Both the position numbers and the translations under genes were made by a program. Under the pieces are notes generated by a model. That model was given only the letters and a program-made list of their open reading frames with translations. It had not been told where the DNA came from and did no database searches. A stretch of DNA of 6,569 bases from Clostridia bacterium (GTDB lineage: Bacteria > Bacillota_A > Clostridia > Oscillospirales > CAG-272). The stretch is taken from contig JAGAIH010000479.1 of NCBI GenBank assembly GCA_017626655.1, positions 1 to 6,569 of the forward strand, written 5' to 3'. Of the stretch, positions 1 through 6,369 are shown piece after piece; the stretch's first letter is position 1; every line of letters starts with the position of its first letter.

Positions 1-1
1 C

Positions 2-481
2 TCCTGGGCCTTGGCCGATTATCGCCGCCGCTACACCGCCGTGGCCTACATGGCCGCCGCCATGTCTGTGAAGCAGGAGGAGGTAACGGTGGGCTTTGAC
101 CGCCTCCGCGCCGAGGTGGAGGAGAAGAAGCAGGTCATCTCTGCCCTTCGCGCCAAATTGGAGGAGCATACCGTGGCCGCCATCACCCCCACCGAGGGGA
201 GTCTCTGCCTTTTCGACGAGGGGCTGGAGGCCATGGAGATGCGCCGACTCCTCAACCGCGCCGTGGAGAAGTGCGGGCGGCTCTGCGGGGTCTTCTCGGG
301 AAGCGACGAGAGCGGCTACCGCTACGTCATCGGGCGGGGAGATGAGTCCATCGATCTCAAAAAGATGGTAAAGGAAATCAACACCACCCTATCCGCCAAG
401 GGAGGCGGATCCTCCGAGATGCTCCAAGGGTCCTGTACCGCAACGAGAGCGGAGATCGAGGCGGTCTTTGAAAAGTTTTGA
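2..481 (+). CDS. Alanyl-tRNA editing protein, DHHA1 domain (3' part only)
   Basis: This is the C-terminal 159 residues of a protein whose start lies upstream of the window. The frame is open to the left edge, so the TTG at 11 is not taken as a start. The visible part reads as a region resembling the AL.DYR segment of AlaX proteins (LADYRRR, near window residues 4-10). A charged, probably coiled-coil helix follows (about residues 28-57), and then a DHHA1 domain ending in the Gly-rich GGGSSEMLQGS motif (about residues 135-145). Known role of the family: stand-alone AlaX-type proteins and AlaRS deacylate mischarged Ser- or Gly-tRNA(Ala), and DHHA1 contributes to tRNA binding. The editing zinc-site residues would lie upstream and cannot be seen. 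A full alanyl-tRNA synthetase is the alternative, but the short DHHA1 tail fits the long AlaX form of Clostridia better. It is not part of the sugar operon, since a terminator and a promoter separate them. Confidence 0.82.
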   Translation, partial: SWALADYRRRYTAVAYMAAAMSVKQEEVTVGFDRLRAEVEEKKQVISALRAKLEEHTVAAITPTEGSLCLFDEGLEAMEMRRLLNRAVEKCGRLCGVFSGSDESGYRYVIGRGDESIDLKKMVKEINTTLSAKGGGSSEMLQGSCTATRAEIEAVFEKF

Positions 482-693
482 AAGACAAATCAAGGTTTGT
501 CGGGCATCATTTCTCTCCGTTGCGCCCATGGACGCACATCATTTGCGGTTTATCGGTAACAGACTGATAAACCGCAAATCGCCCCCCATCTCAAGGAAAT
601 CTCCCATGCCCCGGCCCAGCAAGATCTCCTCTCCGACCGCCGGGATAGCCCGCTCCGCGCCTTCCGCGGGTACGTGATCCGCATACCCGACCT
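482..693. other. Non-coding interval with hairpins, downstream of the AlaX-type gene
   Basis: The gene-free stretch between the AlaX-type gene and the first alpha-galactosidase is 318 bases (482-799). This first part has no convincing plus-strand gene. It contains a 17-bp hairpin (541-579), a second perfect 6-bp inverted repeat (CGGGTA 667-672 / TACCCG 684-689) and a 4-bp stem (641-644 / 649-652). GGGCAT at 502-507 could also pair with ATGCCC at 606-611 around the large hairpin. No promoter was recognised at its left end, so it may be the 3' untranslated region of the upstream gene. An independent small RNA is possible but unproven. Confidence 0.5.
541..579. repeat. Strong inverted repeat (hairpin) without a T-tract
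   Basis: The left arm ATTTGCGGTTTATC (541-554) is perfectly complementary to the right arm (566-579). Pairing continues inward through a G-U (555/565), a G-C (556/564) and a U-A (557/563) pair, leaving a 5-nt loop (558-562). The result is a 17-bp stem. Neither side has a run of T or A, so it is not a standard intrinsic terminator in either direction. It could be a dispersed palindromic repeat, an mRNA 3'-end stabiliser or a protein-binding site. Confidence 0.75.
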
Positions 694-716
694 CCTCGCG
701 AAAGCGAGGTTTTTTT
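694..716 (+). terminator. Rho-independent terminator
   Basis: The stem CCTCGC (694-699) pairs with GCGAGG (704-709) around a GAAA tetraloop (700-703). Seven T residues follow directly (710-716). It sits 212 bases after the AlaX-type stop codon and just before the promoter of the next unit, so it insulates the sugar operon from upstream transcription. Confidence 0.88.
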
Positions 717-737
717 ATTCTTTTTCCCCCGAACCCC

Positions 738-766
738 TTTACTTTTCGGGTAGAATCCTGTATAAT
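738..766 (+). promoter_or_regulatory. Sigma-A promoter of the alpha-galactosidase operon
   Basis: The -35 box is TTTACT (738-743, four of six consensus positions). An exact 17-bp spacer and a perfect -10 box TATAAT (761-766) follow. The predicted start point is near 772-774, which leaves a leader of only about 27 bases before the ATG at 800. The position just after a terminator supports this as the start of a new transcription unit. Confidence 0.82.
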
Positions 767-779
767 GAAAGAGATAACG
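766..779 (+). promoter_or_regulatory. Possible degenerate cre (CcpA) site over the start point
   Basis: The sequence TGAAAGAGATAACG matches 12 of 14 positions of the cre consensus TGWAANCGNTNWCA. It lies directly after the -10 box, over the predicted start point, where CcpA binding would block transcription. One of the two mismatches breaks the central CG, so this may be a chance match. Catabolite repression would suit an alpha-galactoside operon. Confidence 0.28.
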
Positions 780-787
780 ATCCCCCC

Positions 788-794
788 AAGGAGG
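788..794 (+). promoter_or_regulatory. Ribosome binding site that fixes the start of the first alpha-galactosidase
   Basis: A perfect AAGGAGG lies 5 bases before the ATG at 800. The frame is open further upstream to a GTG at 674. That extension would read through the terminator and the promoter and has no comparable ribosome binding site, so 800 is the supported start. Confidence 0.9.
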
Positions 795-799
795 CCACC

Positions 800-2752
800 A
801 TGGAGATCCGTCTGTTCTTCCCCCAAGACTCGGTCATTCTGACCCCCGATACCGTCCAAAGCGGTGTTACGGTCACCCATACCGCCGAAGGCCACGTCCA
901 TACCGTTACCCTCACCGCCCTGGAGGCGGGCATCTGTCCCGAGGCGCTGGAGGTGTCCTTCCCCCTCCCCTCCGAGCTTCTGGATCCCGTGGAGTCCCTG
1001 TACTTCTACGATGATGCCGCCCATACCAATGATGTGTCGGGGGTATTCGCCTACGCCGACCATACCCGATGCGAGATCGCCCAGCTGGCAGTGTTCAAGA
1101 ACCTGGCCAACAGCCGTACCCACCTCTGCGGTCTCTGCACCATGCACCGCTTCTGGTCGGCCATCTTCCTGCGGGATGGCACCGTCACCTTCCGCTTTGA
1201 GCTGGAGGGGCGGGAGCTGGCCGTGGGGGAGGCCTACGTCATGGAGCGCTTCATGGTGGCCGAGGGGACCGAAAACGGCGAGAACGCTCTCCTGGAGGCC
1301 TACGCCGACGCGGTGGCATCCCTCAATCACTGCATTCCCACAGGGGATCTCCCCGTAGGCTGGTGCTCCTGGTCCTGCTTTTACGGGGACGTAAACGAGG
1401 ACCGCATCCGCACCGCCGCCGATATGCAGGTCATGTACGCAAGTGAAGGCAGACCCAACCTCGTCCAGATCGACGACGGATGGCAGAGATCGGGCTCCTT
1501 CTGTGGTGAGTGGGTCACCGACGAGAAGAAATTCCCCGAGGGCATGGCCGCCACCTCGGCCTATGTCCGCGAGCTGGGGCTGACCTTCGGTTTGTGGCTG
1601 GCTCCCCTGCTCCTGGACGATCAGTCCGAGTACTACGAGGAGCTGAAGCACCTGGCCATGCCCGAGGTGACTTTGGGGGAGCATTTCCACCCCTTCAACC
1701 TGGGGGATCCCGCCTACCACAACCATCTCCGCAAGACCTTCCGCCGCATGGTGGACGAGTTCGGCGCCACCTACTTCAAGCTGGACTTCCTGGCCGCCGC
1801 GGTGCGCTACTTCAACGGGAAGGGCCACTTCGTGAGATTCCCCGACGGCTACTGCATCGAGGTGCAGAGAAAGGCACTCCAAGTGATCCGCGAGACCGTG
1901 GGAGACGACGTGTTCCTGCTGGCCTGCGGCGCCCAGACCCTTTTGGGCTCCGGCATCTTCAACGGCGCGCGGATGTCCTGCGACATCATCTGGGGCAAGA
2001 ACAAGGCCCACCCCACCTACTGGCAGATCATGCAGAACTGCCTCCACACCGTGGGCTGGCGGTACTTCTACCACCGCAAGGTCTACGTCAACGACCCAGA
2101 CGGGCTGGTGCTCCGCGACTGGGACCGCGGGGACGGCTTCAACTGCACCTGGTCGGAGGCCCAGCTCTGGACGGTGGCCATCGCCATGTCGGGCGGGTCG
2201 GTGCTGTCCAACGACGAGCTGGAAAAGCTCAGCGACGCCCGCCGCGCCCTCTATACCGAGTCTTTGCCGCCTCTGGACATCCCCTGCCGCCCCGTGGACT
2301 TCTTTGAGCGCCCCGCCCCCACCGCCTATATCCTGGAGGTGGACGAAAATACCAAATTCCTGGCCCTCTACCACTTCGGGGACACCATGACCGATCTGGA
2401 CTTCGATCTTGACCGCGTGGGCATGAAGGGCGCGTTGGTGGCCGATTGCCTGAAGCGCAAGTTCCTCGGCTTCAAGGATGCCATTCATATGGAGAACGCC
2501 ACCCCCCACTCTGCCGCCATGTTCCTGCTCAAAAGGCCCGCCGATCAGCCCGCCTTCGTGGGCTCGGACGCCAATATCTACATGGGTGTCAACCTGTTCT
2601 CCTCGGTCTGGGAAGACGGCAGGCTGACGGTCACCCGCCCCGCGGACACCCATGAAAACGCCGTAGCCTACGCCCTGTGGCCCGAGGGCTATACCCCCGA
2701 GGGGAAGATCGTGTGGGCCGAGAACGGCTACACCCTCACCAAGCTGAACTGA
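800..2752 (+). CDS. Alpha-galactosidase, GH36, compact TmGalA-like type
   Basis: The 650-residue protein should hydrolyse terminal alpha-1,6-linked galactose from melibiose, raffinose or related oligosaccharides. Three regions are inferred: an N-terminal beta domain (about 1-180), a (beta/alpha)8 barrel (about 185-510) and a C-terminal beta domain (about 515-650). Barrel motifs visible are GWCSW (187-191), IDDGWQ (224-229), LTFGLWLAP (261-269) and YFKLDF (325-330). Asp329 in KLDF is the expected nucleophile. Asp395 in RMSCD, after the ACGAQ segment (375-379), is the expected acid/base; both positions correspond to the catalytic aspartates of the Thermotoga maritima GH36 enzyme. No signal peptide is visible, so it should be cytoplasmic. 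It is the first gene of the operon. It is longer than the roughly 550-residue Thermotoga enzyme, mainly outside the barrel core. Other GH-D clan activities, such as raffinose-synthase-like transfer or alpha-N-acetylgalactosaminidase, cannot be excluded. Confidence 0.88.
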   Translation: MEIRLFFPQDSVILTPDTVQSGVTVTHTAEGHVHTVTLTALEAGICPEALEVSFPLPSELLDPVESLYFYDDAAHTNDVSGVFAYADHTRCEIAQLAVFKNLANSRTHLCGLCTMHRFWSAIFLRDGTVTFRFELEGRELAVGEAYVMERFMVAEGTENGENALLEAYADAVASLNHCIPTGDLPVGWCSWSCFYGDVNEDRIRTAADMQVMYASEGRPNLVQIDDGWQRSGSFCGEWVTDEKKFPEGMAATSAYVRELGLTFGLWLAPLLLDDQSEYYEELKHLAMPEVTLGEHFHPFNLGDPAYHNHLRKTFRRMVDEFGATYFKLDFLAAAVRYFNGKGHFVRFPDGYCIEVQRKALQVIRETVGDDVFLLACGAQTLLGSGIFNGARMSCDIIWGKNKAHPTYWQIMQNCLHTVGWRYFYHRKVYVNDPDGLVLRDWDRGDGFNCTWSEAQLWTVAIAMSGGSVLSNDELEKLSDARRALYTESLPPLDIPCRPVDFFERPAPTAYILEVDENTKFLALYHFGDTMTDLDFDLDRVGMKGALVADCLKRKFLGFKDAIHMENATPHSAAMFLLKRPADQPAFVGSDANIYMGVNLFSSVWEDGRLTVTRPADTHENAVAYALWPEGYTPEGKIVWAENGYTLTKLN

Positions 2753-2778
2753 AAAAATACACGTATTGGAGATAGATC

Positions 2779-3402
2779 ATGCTGAAAATTGAACGCGACG
2801 CGGTTATGAATCTGGACGGCGCCATCCGAGGCGCCCGCAACCCCATGAACAGCTGGGCCAAGTCCGATAGCTTTTACGATGAGAACGGCAAATTCGTCCT
2901 CGGCCCCGTGGATATCGACTTTGGCCACCGCCTGGCGGTATCGGGGAGCGACCACCGAAAGTTCCTCCGCCAGGTCTTCGTGACGGTGGACATCACCGCC
3001 CCTCTGTACTGGTGGAAGGAATTCGACACCTACAAGGTGGGCACCGTGGCCAACTCCACCTCCACCATGCACAAAATCCACGCCAAGGCCTTTGATCGGG
3101 ACGATTTCTCCCACGACCGCCTGGACGAGGGCGGCCTGGCCCTCCTGGACGCCACCGTGGCCTACCTGGAGGCCGAGCGGCAGAAGTTCCTGGCCGACAA
3201 GGAGAACCGCCAGCCCTGGCACAACATGATCCAGATGCTTCCCTCCTCCTACAACCAGATGCGGACCGTGACCATGAGTTACGAGAACCTCATCAACATC
3301 TACTACGCCCGCAGAAACCACAAGCTGGCCGAGTGGCATACCCTGTGCGATTGGATCCTGACCCTGCCTTGCGCGAAGGAGTGGATCTGTATCAAGGATT
3401 GA
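2779..3402 (+). CDS. ThyX-fold protein lacking the RHR motif, function unknown
   Basis: The 207-residue protein resembles flavin-dependent thymidylate synthase (ThyX) along its length but does not keep the catalytic signature. The N-terminal GARNPMNSW (18-26) sits where ThyX has its first AR segment. SDHRKFLRQVFVTVDI (57-72) matches the H.SFLEH..FTF.I segment. YKVGTVANSTST (85-96) lies where ThyX has RHR.{4}N..S: Asn92 and Ser95 align with the conserved N and S, while R-H-R is replaced by Y-K-V. MLPSSYNQ (153-160) and NIYYARRNHKLAEW (173-186) match the C-terminal LP and R...AQ.EI blocks. I recall similar proteins, usually called hypothetical, in Clostridia and their phages; this is memory, not a search. 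It starts 26 bases after the first glycosidase with a modest site (TTGGAGA, 2766-2772). Substrate and role are unknown. Thymidylate synthesis is unlikely. Flavin or nucleotide binding is possible. Confidence 0.68.
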   Translation: MLKIERDAVMNLDGAIRGARNPMNSWAKSDSFYDENGKFVLGPVDIDFGHRLAVSGSDHRKFLRQVFVTVDITAPLYWWKEFDTYKVGTVANSTSTMHKIHAKAFDRDDFSHDRLDEGGLALLDATVAYLEAERQKFLADKENRQPWHNMIQMLPSSYNQMRTVTMSYENLINIYYARRNHKLAEWHTLCDWILTLPCAKEWICIKD

Positions 3403-3412
3403 TCCTGCGCGG

Positions 3413-3441
3413 CGAGATACAAAGACACGAGATACGAGATA
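3413..3441 (+). repeat. Three short CGAGATA direct repeats in the intergenic spacer
   Basis: CGAGATA occurs at 3413-3419, 3428-3434 and 3435-3441, the first two extended by one matching C. The copies are 15 and 7 bases apart, between the ThyX-like stop and the ribosome binding site of the next gene. The spacer of 62 bases is the longest inside the operon. The repeats may be chance in a purine-rich leader, and no known operator matches them. Confidence 0.35.
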
Positions 3442-3450
3442 ATATCCCAA

Positions 3451-3457
3451 AAAGGAG
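3451..3457 (+). promoter_or_regulatory. Ribosome binding site that fixes the start of the second alpha-galactosidase
   Basis: AAAGGAG, preceded by more A residues, stands 7 bases before the ATG at 3465. The frame is open back to an ATG at 3333, which lies inside the ThyX-like gene and lacks a good site. The N-terminus from 3465 fits the usual length of this enzyme family. Confidence 0.85.
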
Positions 3458-3464
3458 TTCCGCC

Positions 3465-5669
3465 ATGTCCATCACCATCACCCACCCTCAAAACTCCAAG
3501 ATCACCGTCCAAGCCGTCATCCGCACCAAGAACACCATGTACGCCCTGGGTATCTTCGCGGATCGCTTTCCCGTCCATCTGTACTATGGGAAAAAGTCCC
3601 GTAGCGCCGACCTGACCTACCGCTCCCGGGGCAGTTCCTTCTCCCCCTACTACCCCGAGTACGGCGACGGCTACATGGCCACCACCGTCTCCTCCGAGTT
3701 CCCCACCTTCGGTATGGGCGACTTCCGCGCCGCCGCCATCCGTGTGCGAGATCTCTCCACGGGGAGCGACGCCACCGAGTTCTCCTTCCGCAGGATGAAG
3801 AAGTACAAGGGCCGTGTAGCCATCAACGCCCCCATCTACGGTGAGCTTCCCTACGCCGAGGCGGATGAGAACACCGAGACTCTGGAAATGATCCTGGACG
3901 ACAAGGTCACGGGCTGTGAGCTTCACCTCTACTACACCGTCTTCCCCGAGTCCGACGTTATTGCCCGCCACATGACCCTCATCAACAAGGGTAAGACCCC
4001 CGTCTCCCTGGAGAAGTGCATGAGCCTGTGCCTGGATATCCCCGAAACCAAGTACGGTCTGGATCTCATCAGCACCTACGGCGCCCACGCCCGCGAGCGC
4101 CACGTGGACCGCTACAAGCTCTCCTACGGCGTCCACCGCATCACCAGCCGCCGCGGTGCCTCCTCCCACATGGAGAACCCCTGCATCCTCCTCTGCGACC
4201 CCAAGGCCACCGAGGAGCGGGGTGAGGCCTACGGCTTCAATATCGTCTACAGCGGTGACTTTCTGGACGAACTGGAGGTGGATCCCTCCAAGAAGACCCG
4301 CGTGCTGATCGGTCTGGGGGACGAGACCTTCTCCTGGCGGCTGGAGGCAGGGGAGTCCTTCACCTCCCCCGAGGCGGTCATGACCTACTCCGCCCACGGC
4401 ATCGGTGAGGTCTCCCGCAATTTCCACCGCTTCACCCGTGACCACATCCTCCCCCCCGAGCCCTACGACCGCCGTCCCGTGGTGCTGAACTCCTGGGAGG
4501 CCTTCTACTTCAACATCGACGGCAAGCTCATGGAGGACTTCGCCGCGGGAGCCGCCGAGGTGGGCATGGATATGCCCGTCATGGACGACGGCTGGTTCGG
4601 TGAGCGCCGCCACGATCGGGCGGGCCTGGGCGACTGGTATCCCCATCCCTCCCTCTTCCCCGACGGTCTGAAGGCCTTCGTGGAGCGAGTCAAGGCCAAG
4701 GGAGTCCGCTTCGGCATCTGGATTGAGCCCGAGATGGTCAACCCCGACAGCGACCTCTACCGCGCCCATCCCGAGTGGGCCCTGGCCGCCCCCGGGCGGG
4801 TACCGCTGGAGTCCCGCCAGCAGCTGGTGCTGGACATGGGCAACCCCGCCGTGGTGGACTACCTGTCGGATTCCTTCGCGACCTGCTTCAAGGACGTGCC
4901 TCTGGACTACTTCAAGTGGGACATGAACCGCCATCTTTCCCCCGTCTACTCCAACATTCTGCCTCCCGAGCGTCAGAAGGAGGCCTCCTTCCGCCATATG
5001 TGCGGCGTCTACGAGCTGTTCCGCAGGCTCCGCGCCCTGTTCCCCCACGCCATGATCGAGAACTGCAGCGGCGGCGGCGGACGTTACGATCTGGGCATGA
5101 TGAAGTACTCCACCCAGATCTGGTGCAGCGACAACACCGATCCCGTCTCCCGCACCTACATCCAGTACGGAAGCACCCTGGGCTACCCCACCGCCACCAT
5201 GAGCTGTCACGTGGCCAACCACGACTCCTCCATTGAGGATCCCCGCAAGCTGAACTACGGCTTCCGCGTGGCCCTCAACGGCCCTCTGGGCTACGAGCTG
5301 AACATCCTGGGGGCCAGCGACACCGCCAAGGCCACCATGAGCGGGCAGATCAAGGAGTACCGCGCCTACGAGGATCTGATCCTGCGGGGCGACTTCTACC
5401 GCCTGCTGGATCCCTTCGCCTGCGGCCGCTACGCCTACTACTTCGCCTCCCCTGACAGTCGCGAGCTGCTGGTGACCTACCTCCAGAATTACGGCGACCC
5501 CAAGAAGACGATCTATACCTTAAGGATCGGCCGCGCCGTTAAGGGCGTGACCTACAGGGACACGGTCTCGGGCAAGACCTTCACGGGCGAGGAGCTTCGT
5601 AAGGGTATTGCCGTGGAGAGCGATACCGAGGGACTGTATGCCGTGATGTGGCATCTCGTTGCCGAATGA
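3465..5669 (+). CDS. Alpha-galactosidase, GH36, classical AgaA/RafA type
   Basis: The 734-residue protein has the usual length of bacterial AgaA/RafA/MelA-type alpha-galactosidases, which form cytoplasmic oligomers and release galactose from raffinose-family sugars and melibiose. An N-terminal beta-supersandwich (about 1-330) is followed by a catalytic barrel (about 335-645) and a C-terminal beta domain. Family motifs are intact: LNSWEAFYFN (341-350), MDDGWFG (373-379), GLGDW (387-391), GIWIEPEMVNPDSDL (417-431), KWDMNRH (484-490), the CxxGxxR motif CSGGGGR (534-540), and CSDNTDP (554-560). Asp486 is the expected nucleophile and Asp556 the expected acid/base, as in characterised AgaA enzymes. 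No signal peptide is seen. It is only distantly related to the first glycosidase of the operon, which has different active-site motifs, so this is not a recent tandem duplication. The assignment to family and activity is firm; the exact natural sugar is not. Confidence 0.96.
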   Translation: MSITITHPQNSKITVQAVIRTKNTMYALGIFADRFPVHLYYGKKSRSADLTYRSRGSSFSPYYPEYGDGYMATTVSSEFPTFGMGDFRAAAIRVRDLSTGSDATEFSFRRMKKYKGRVAINAPIYGELPYAEADENTETLEMILDDKVTGCELHLYYTVFPESDVIARHMTLINKGKTPVSLEKCMSLCLDIPETKYGLDLISTYGAHARERHVDRYKLSYGVHRITSRRGASSHMENPCILLCDPKATEERGEAYGFNIVYSGDFLDELEVDPSKKTRVLIGLGDETFSWRLEAGESFTSPEAVMTYSAHGIGEVSRNFHRFTRDHILPPEPYDRRPVVLNSWEAFYFNIDGKLMEDFAAGAAEVGMDMPVMDDGWFGERRHDRAGLGDWYPHPSLFPDGLKAFVERVKAKGVRFGIWIEPEMVNPDSDLYRAHPEWALAAPGRVPLESRQQLVLDMGNPAVVDYLSDSFATCFKDVPLDYFKWDMNRHLSPVYSNILPPERQKEASFRHMCGVYELFRRLRALFPHAMIENCSGGGGRYDLGMMKYSTQIWCSDNTDPVSRTYIQYGSTLGYPTATMSCHVANHDSSIEDPRKLNYGFRVALNGPLGYELNILGASDTAKATMSGQIKEYRAYEDLILRGDFYRLLDPFACGRYAYYFASPDSRELLVTYLQNYGDPKKTIYTLRIGRAVKGVTYRDTVSGKTFTGEELRKGIAVESDTEGLYAVMWHLVAE

Positions 5670-5692
5670 ATATACTGTAAGGAGAATACACC

Positions 5693-6238
5693 ATGAAAAA
5701 GATCATCCTTCTCGGCGATTCCATTCGCCTGAGCTACCAGCGCCGCGTCACCGAACTGCTGGGTCCCGACTACACCGTCTGGGGTCCCGACGACAACGGC
5801 CGTTTCGCCTCCTACACCCTGCGGATGCTCTACGACTACCGCGAGCAGCTGAAGGGTGCTGACGTCATCCACTTCAACTGCGGCCTCTGGGATATGTGCG
5901 ACCTCTTCGGCGACGGTCCCTTCACCCCCATAGAGGTCTACGCGGAGCAGATGGAGCGGATCGCGAAGATCCTGAAGACCTACGCCCCCGTGGTGGTCTT
6001 CGCCGCCACCACCCCACCCTCCCCCAAGATGTGGGGCCACGATCTGGATCGTGTCCGCGCCTACAACGCCGCCGCCATGGCCGCGCTGGAGCCTTTGGGG
6101 GTGCTGTTCAACGATCTCTTCACCCCCGTGGCCGAGGATATCGACCGCATGATCTCGGAGGATTTCCTCCACGCCTCCCCCTTGGGCGTCGAGGTACTGG
6201 CAAACCGCGTGGCCGACTGCGTCAAAAAGCACGCATAA
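5693..6238 (+). CDS. SGNH/GDSL-family hydrolase, putative carbohydrate esterase
   Basis: The 181-residue protein has the layout of a small SGNH hydrolase. Block I is ILLGDSI (5-11), with Ser10 as the likely nucleophile. The block II glycine may be Gly36 in DNGRF. Block III is FNCGLWD (61-67), and block V is DFLHASPLG (157-165), with Asp157 and His160 completing the triad. Block III carries Trp66 where the standard GxND has Asn, as in NxGLHD-type relatives. Members of this fold remove acetyl or other acyl groups, often from sugars. No signal peptide or membrane segment is visible. A good ribosome binding site (TAAGGAG, 5678-5684) stands 8 bases before the ATG, and the gene starts 23 bases after the second alpha-galactosidase. 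It is the last gene of the operon, which suggests deacylation of the same imported oligosaccharides. The substrate is inferred from context only. Confidence 0.8.
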   Translation: MKKIILLGDSIRLSYQRRVTELLGPDYTVWGPDDNGRFASYTLRMLYDYREQLKGADVIHFNCGLWDMCDLFGDGPFTPIEVYAEQMERIAKILKTYAPVVVFAATTPPSPKMWGHDLDRVRAYNAAAMAALEPLGVLFNDLFTPVAEDIDRMISEDFLHASPLGVEVLANRVADCVKKHA

Positions 6239-6265
6239 AACCGATTTTTGCAACTTTCCCGCAAG

Positions 6266-6291
6266 ACTCCAAGCAAATTTTGGAGTTTTTT
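6266..6291 (+). terminator. Rho-independent terminator of the alpha-galactosidase operon
   Basis: ACTCCAA (6266-6272) pairs with TTGGAGT (6280-6286) around a 7-nt loop, and the T-tract continues to 6291. The preceding AAG (6263-6265) can pair with the first T residues and lengthen the stem. It lies 27 bases after the SGNH hydrolase stop codon and before the serC promoter. Confidence 0.82.
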
Positions 6292-6333
6292 CCCCTATTT
6301 GACCATTTTTTTGAATAATTTTTGCAAAACCTA

Positions 6334-6362
6334 TTGACATCTTCTTGCAAATGGTTTATAAT
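6334..6362 (+). promoter_or_regulatory. Consensus sigma-A promoter of serC
   Basis: A perfect TTGACA (6334-6339), a 17-bp spacer and a perfect TATAAT (6357-6362) form an exact consensus promoter in an AT-rich stretch (T-runs and A-rich bases from about 6301). Transcription should start near 6368-6370. This is the strongest promoter sequence in the window, which fits a biosynthetic housekeeping gene. Confidence 0.94.
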
Positions 6363-6369
6363 AGGGTCA

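Noticed and set aside
1510..2307. 265-codon plus-strand frame inside the first alpha-galactosidase
   Set aside because: It is an out-of-frame Arg/Pro/Gly-rich translation of a catalytic domain whose motifs are all in the other frame.
539..2653. 704-codon open frame on the minus strand over the first alpha-galactosidase
   Set aside because: It is the antisense of a clear GH36 gene, has low-complexity Gly/Val/His/Glu-rich composition, crosses the terminator and promoter, and shows no family motif. Long antisense frames are expected in GC-rich genes.
2756..2767. AATAC-AC-GTATT palindrome between the first alpha-galactosidase and the ThyX-like gene
   Set aside because: Arms of five bases with a two-base centre are too short for a stable RNA hairpin and common by chance; no promoter lies beside it.
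3303..5222. 639-codon open frame on the minus strand over the second alpha-galactosidase
   Set aside because: It is a shadow of the GH36 gene with the same Gly/Val/His-rich composition and no recognisable domain.
5552..6340. 262-codon minus-strand frame over the SGNH hydrolase
   Set aside because: It is antisense to a gene with intact catalytic blocks and a good ribosome binding site; no promoter or ribosome binding site supports it.
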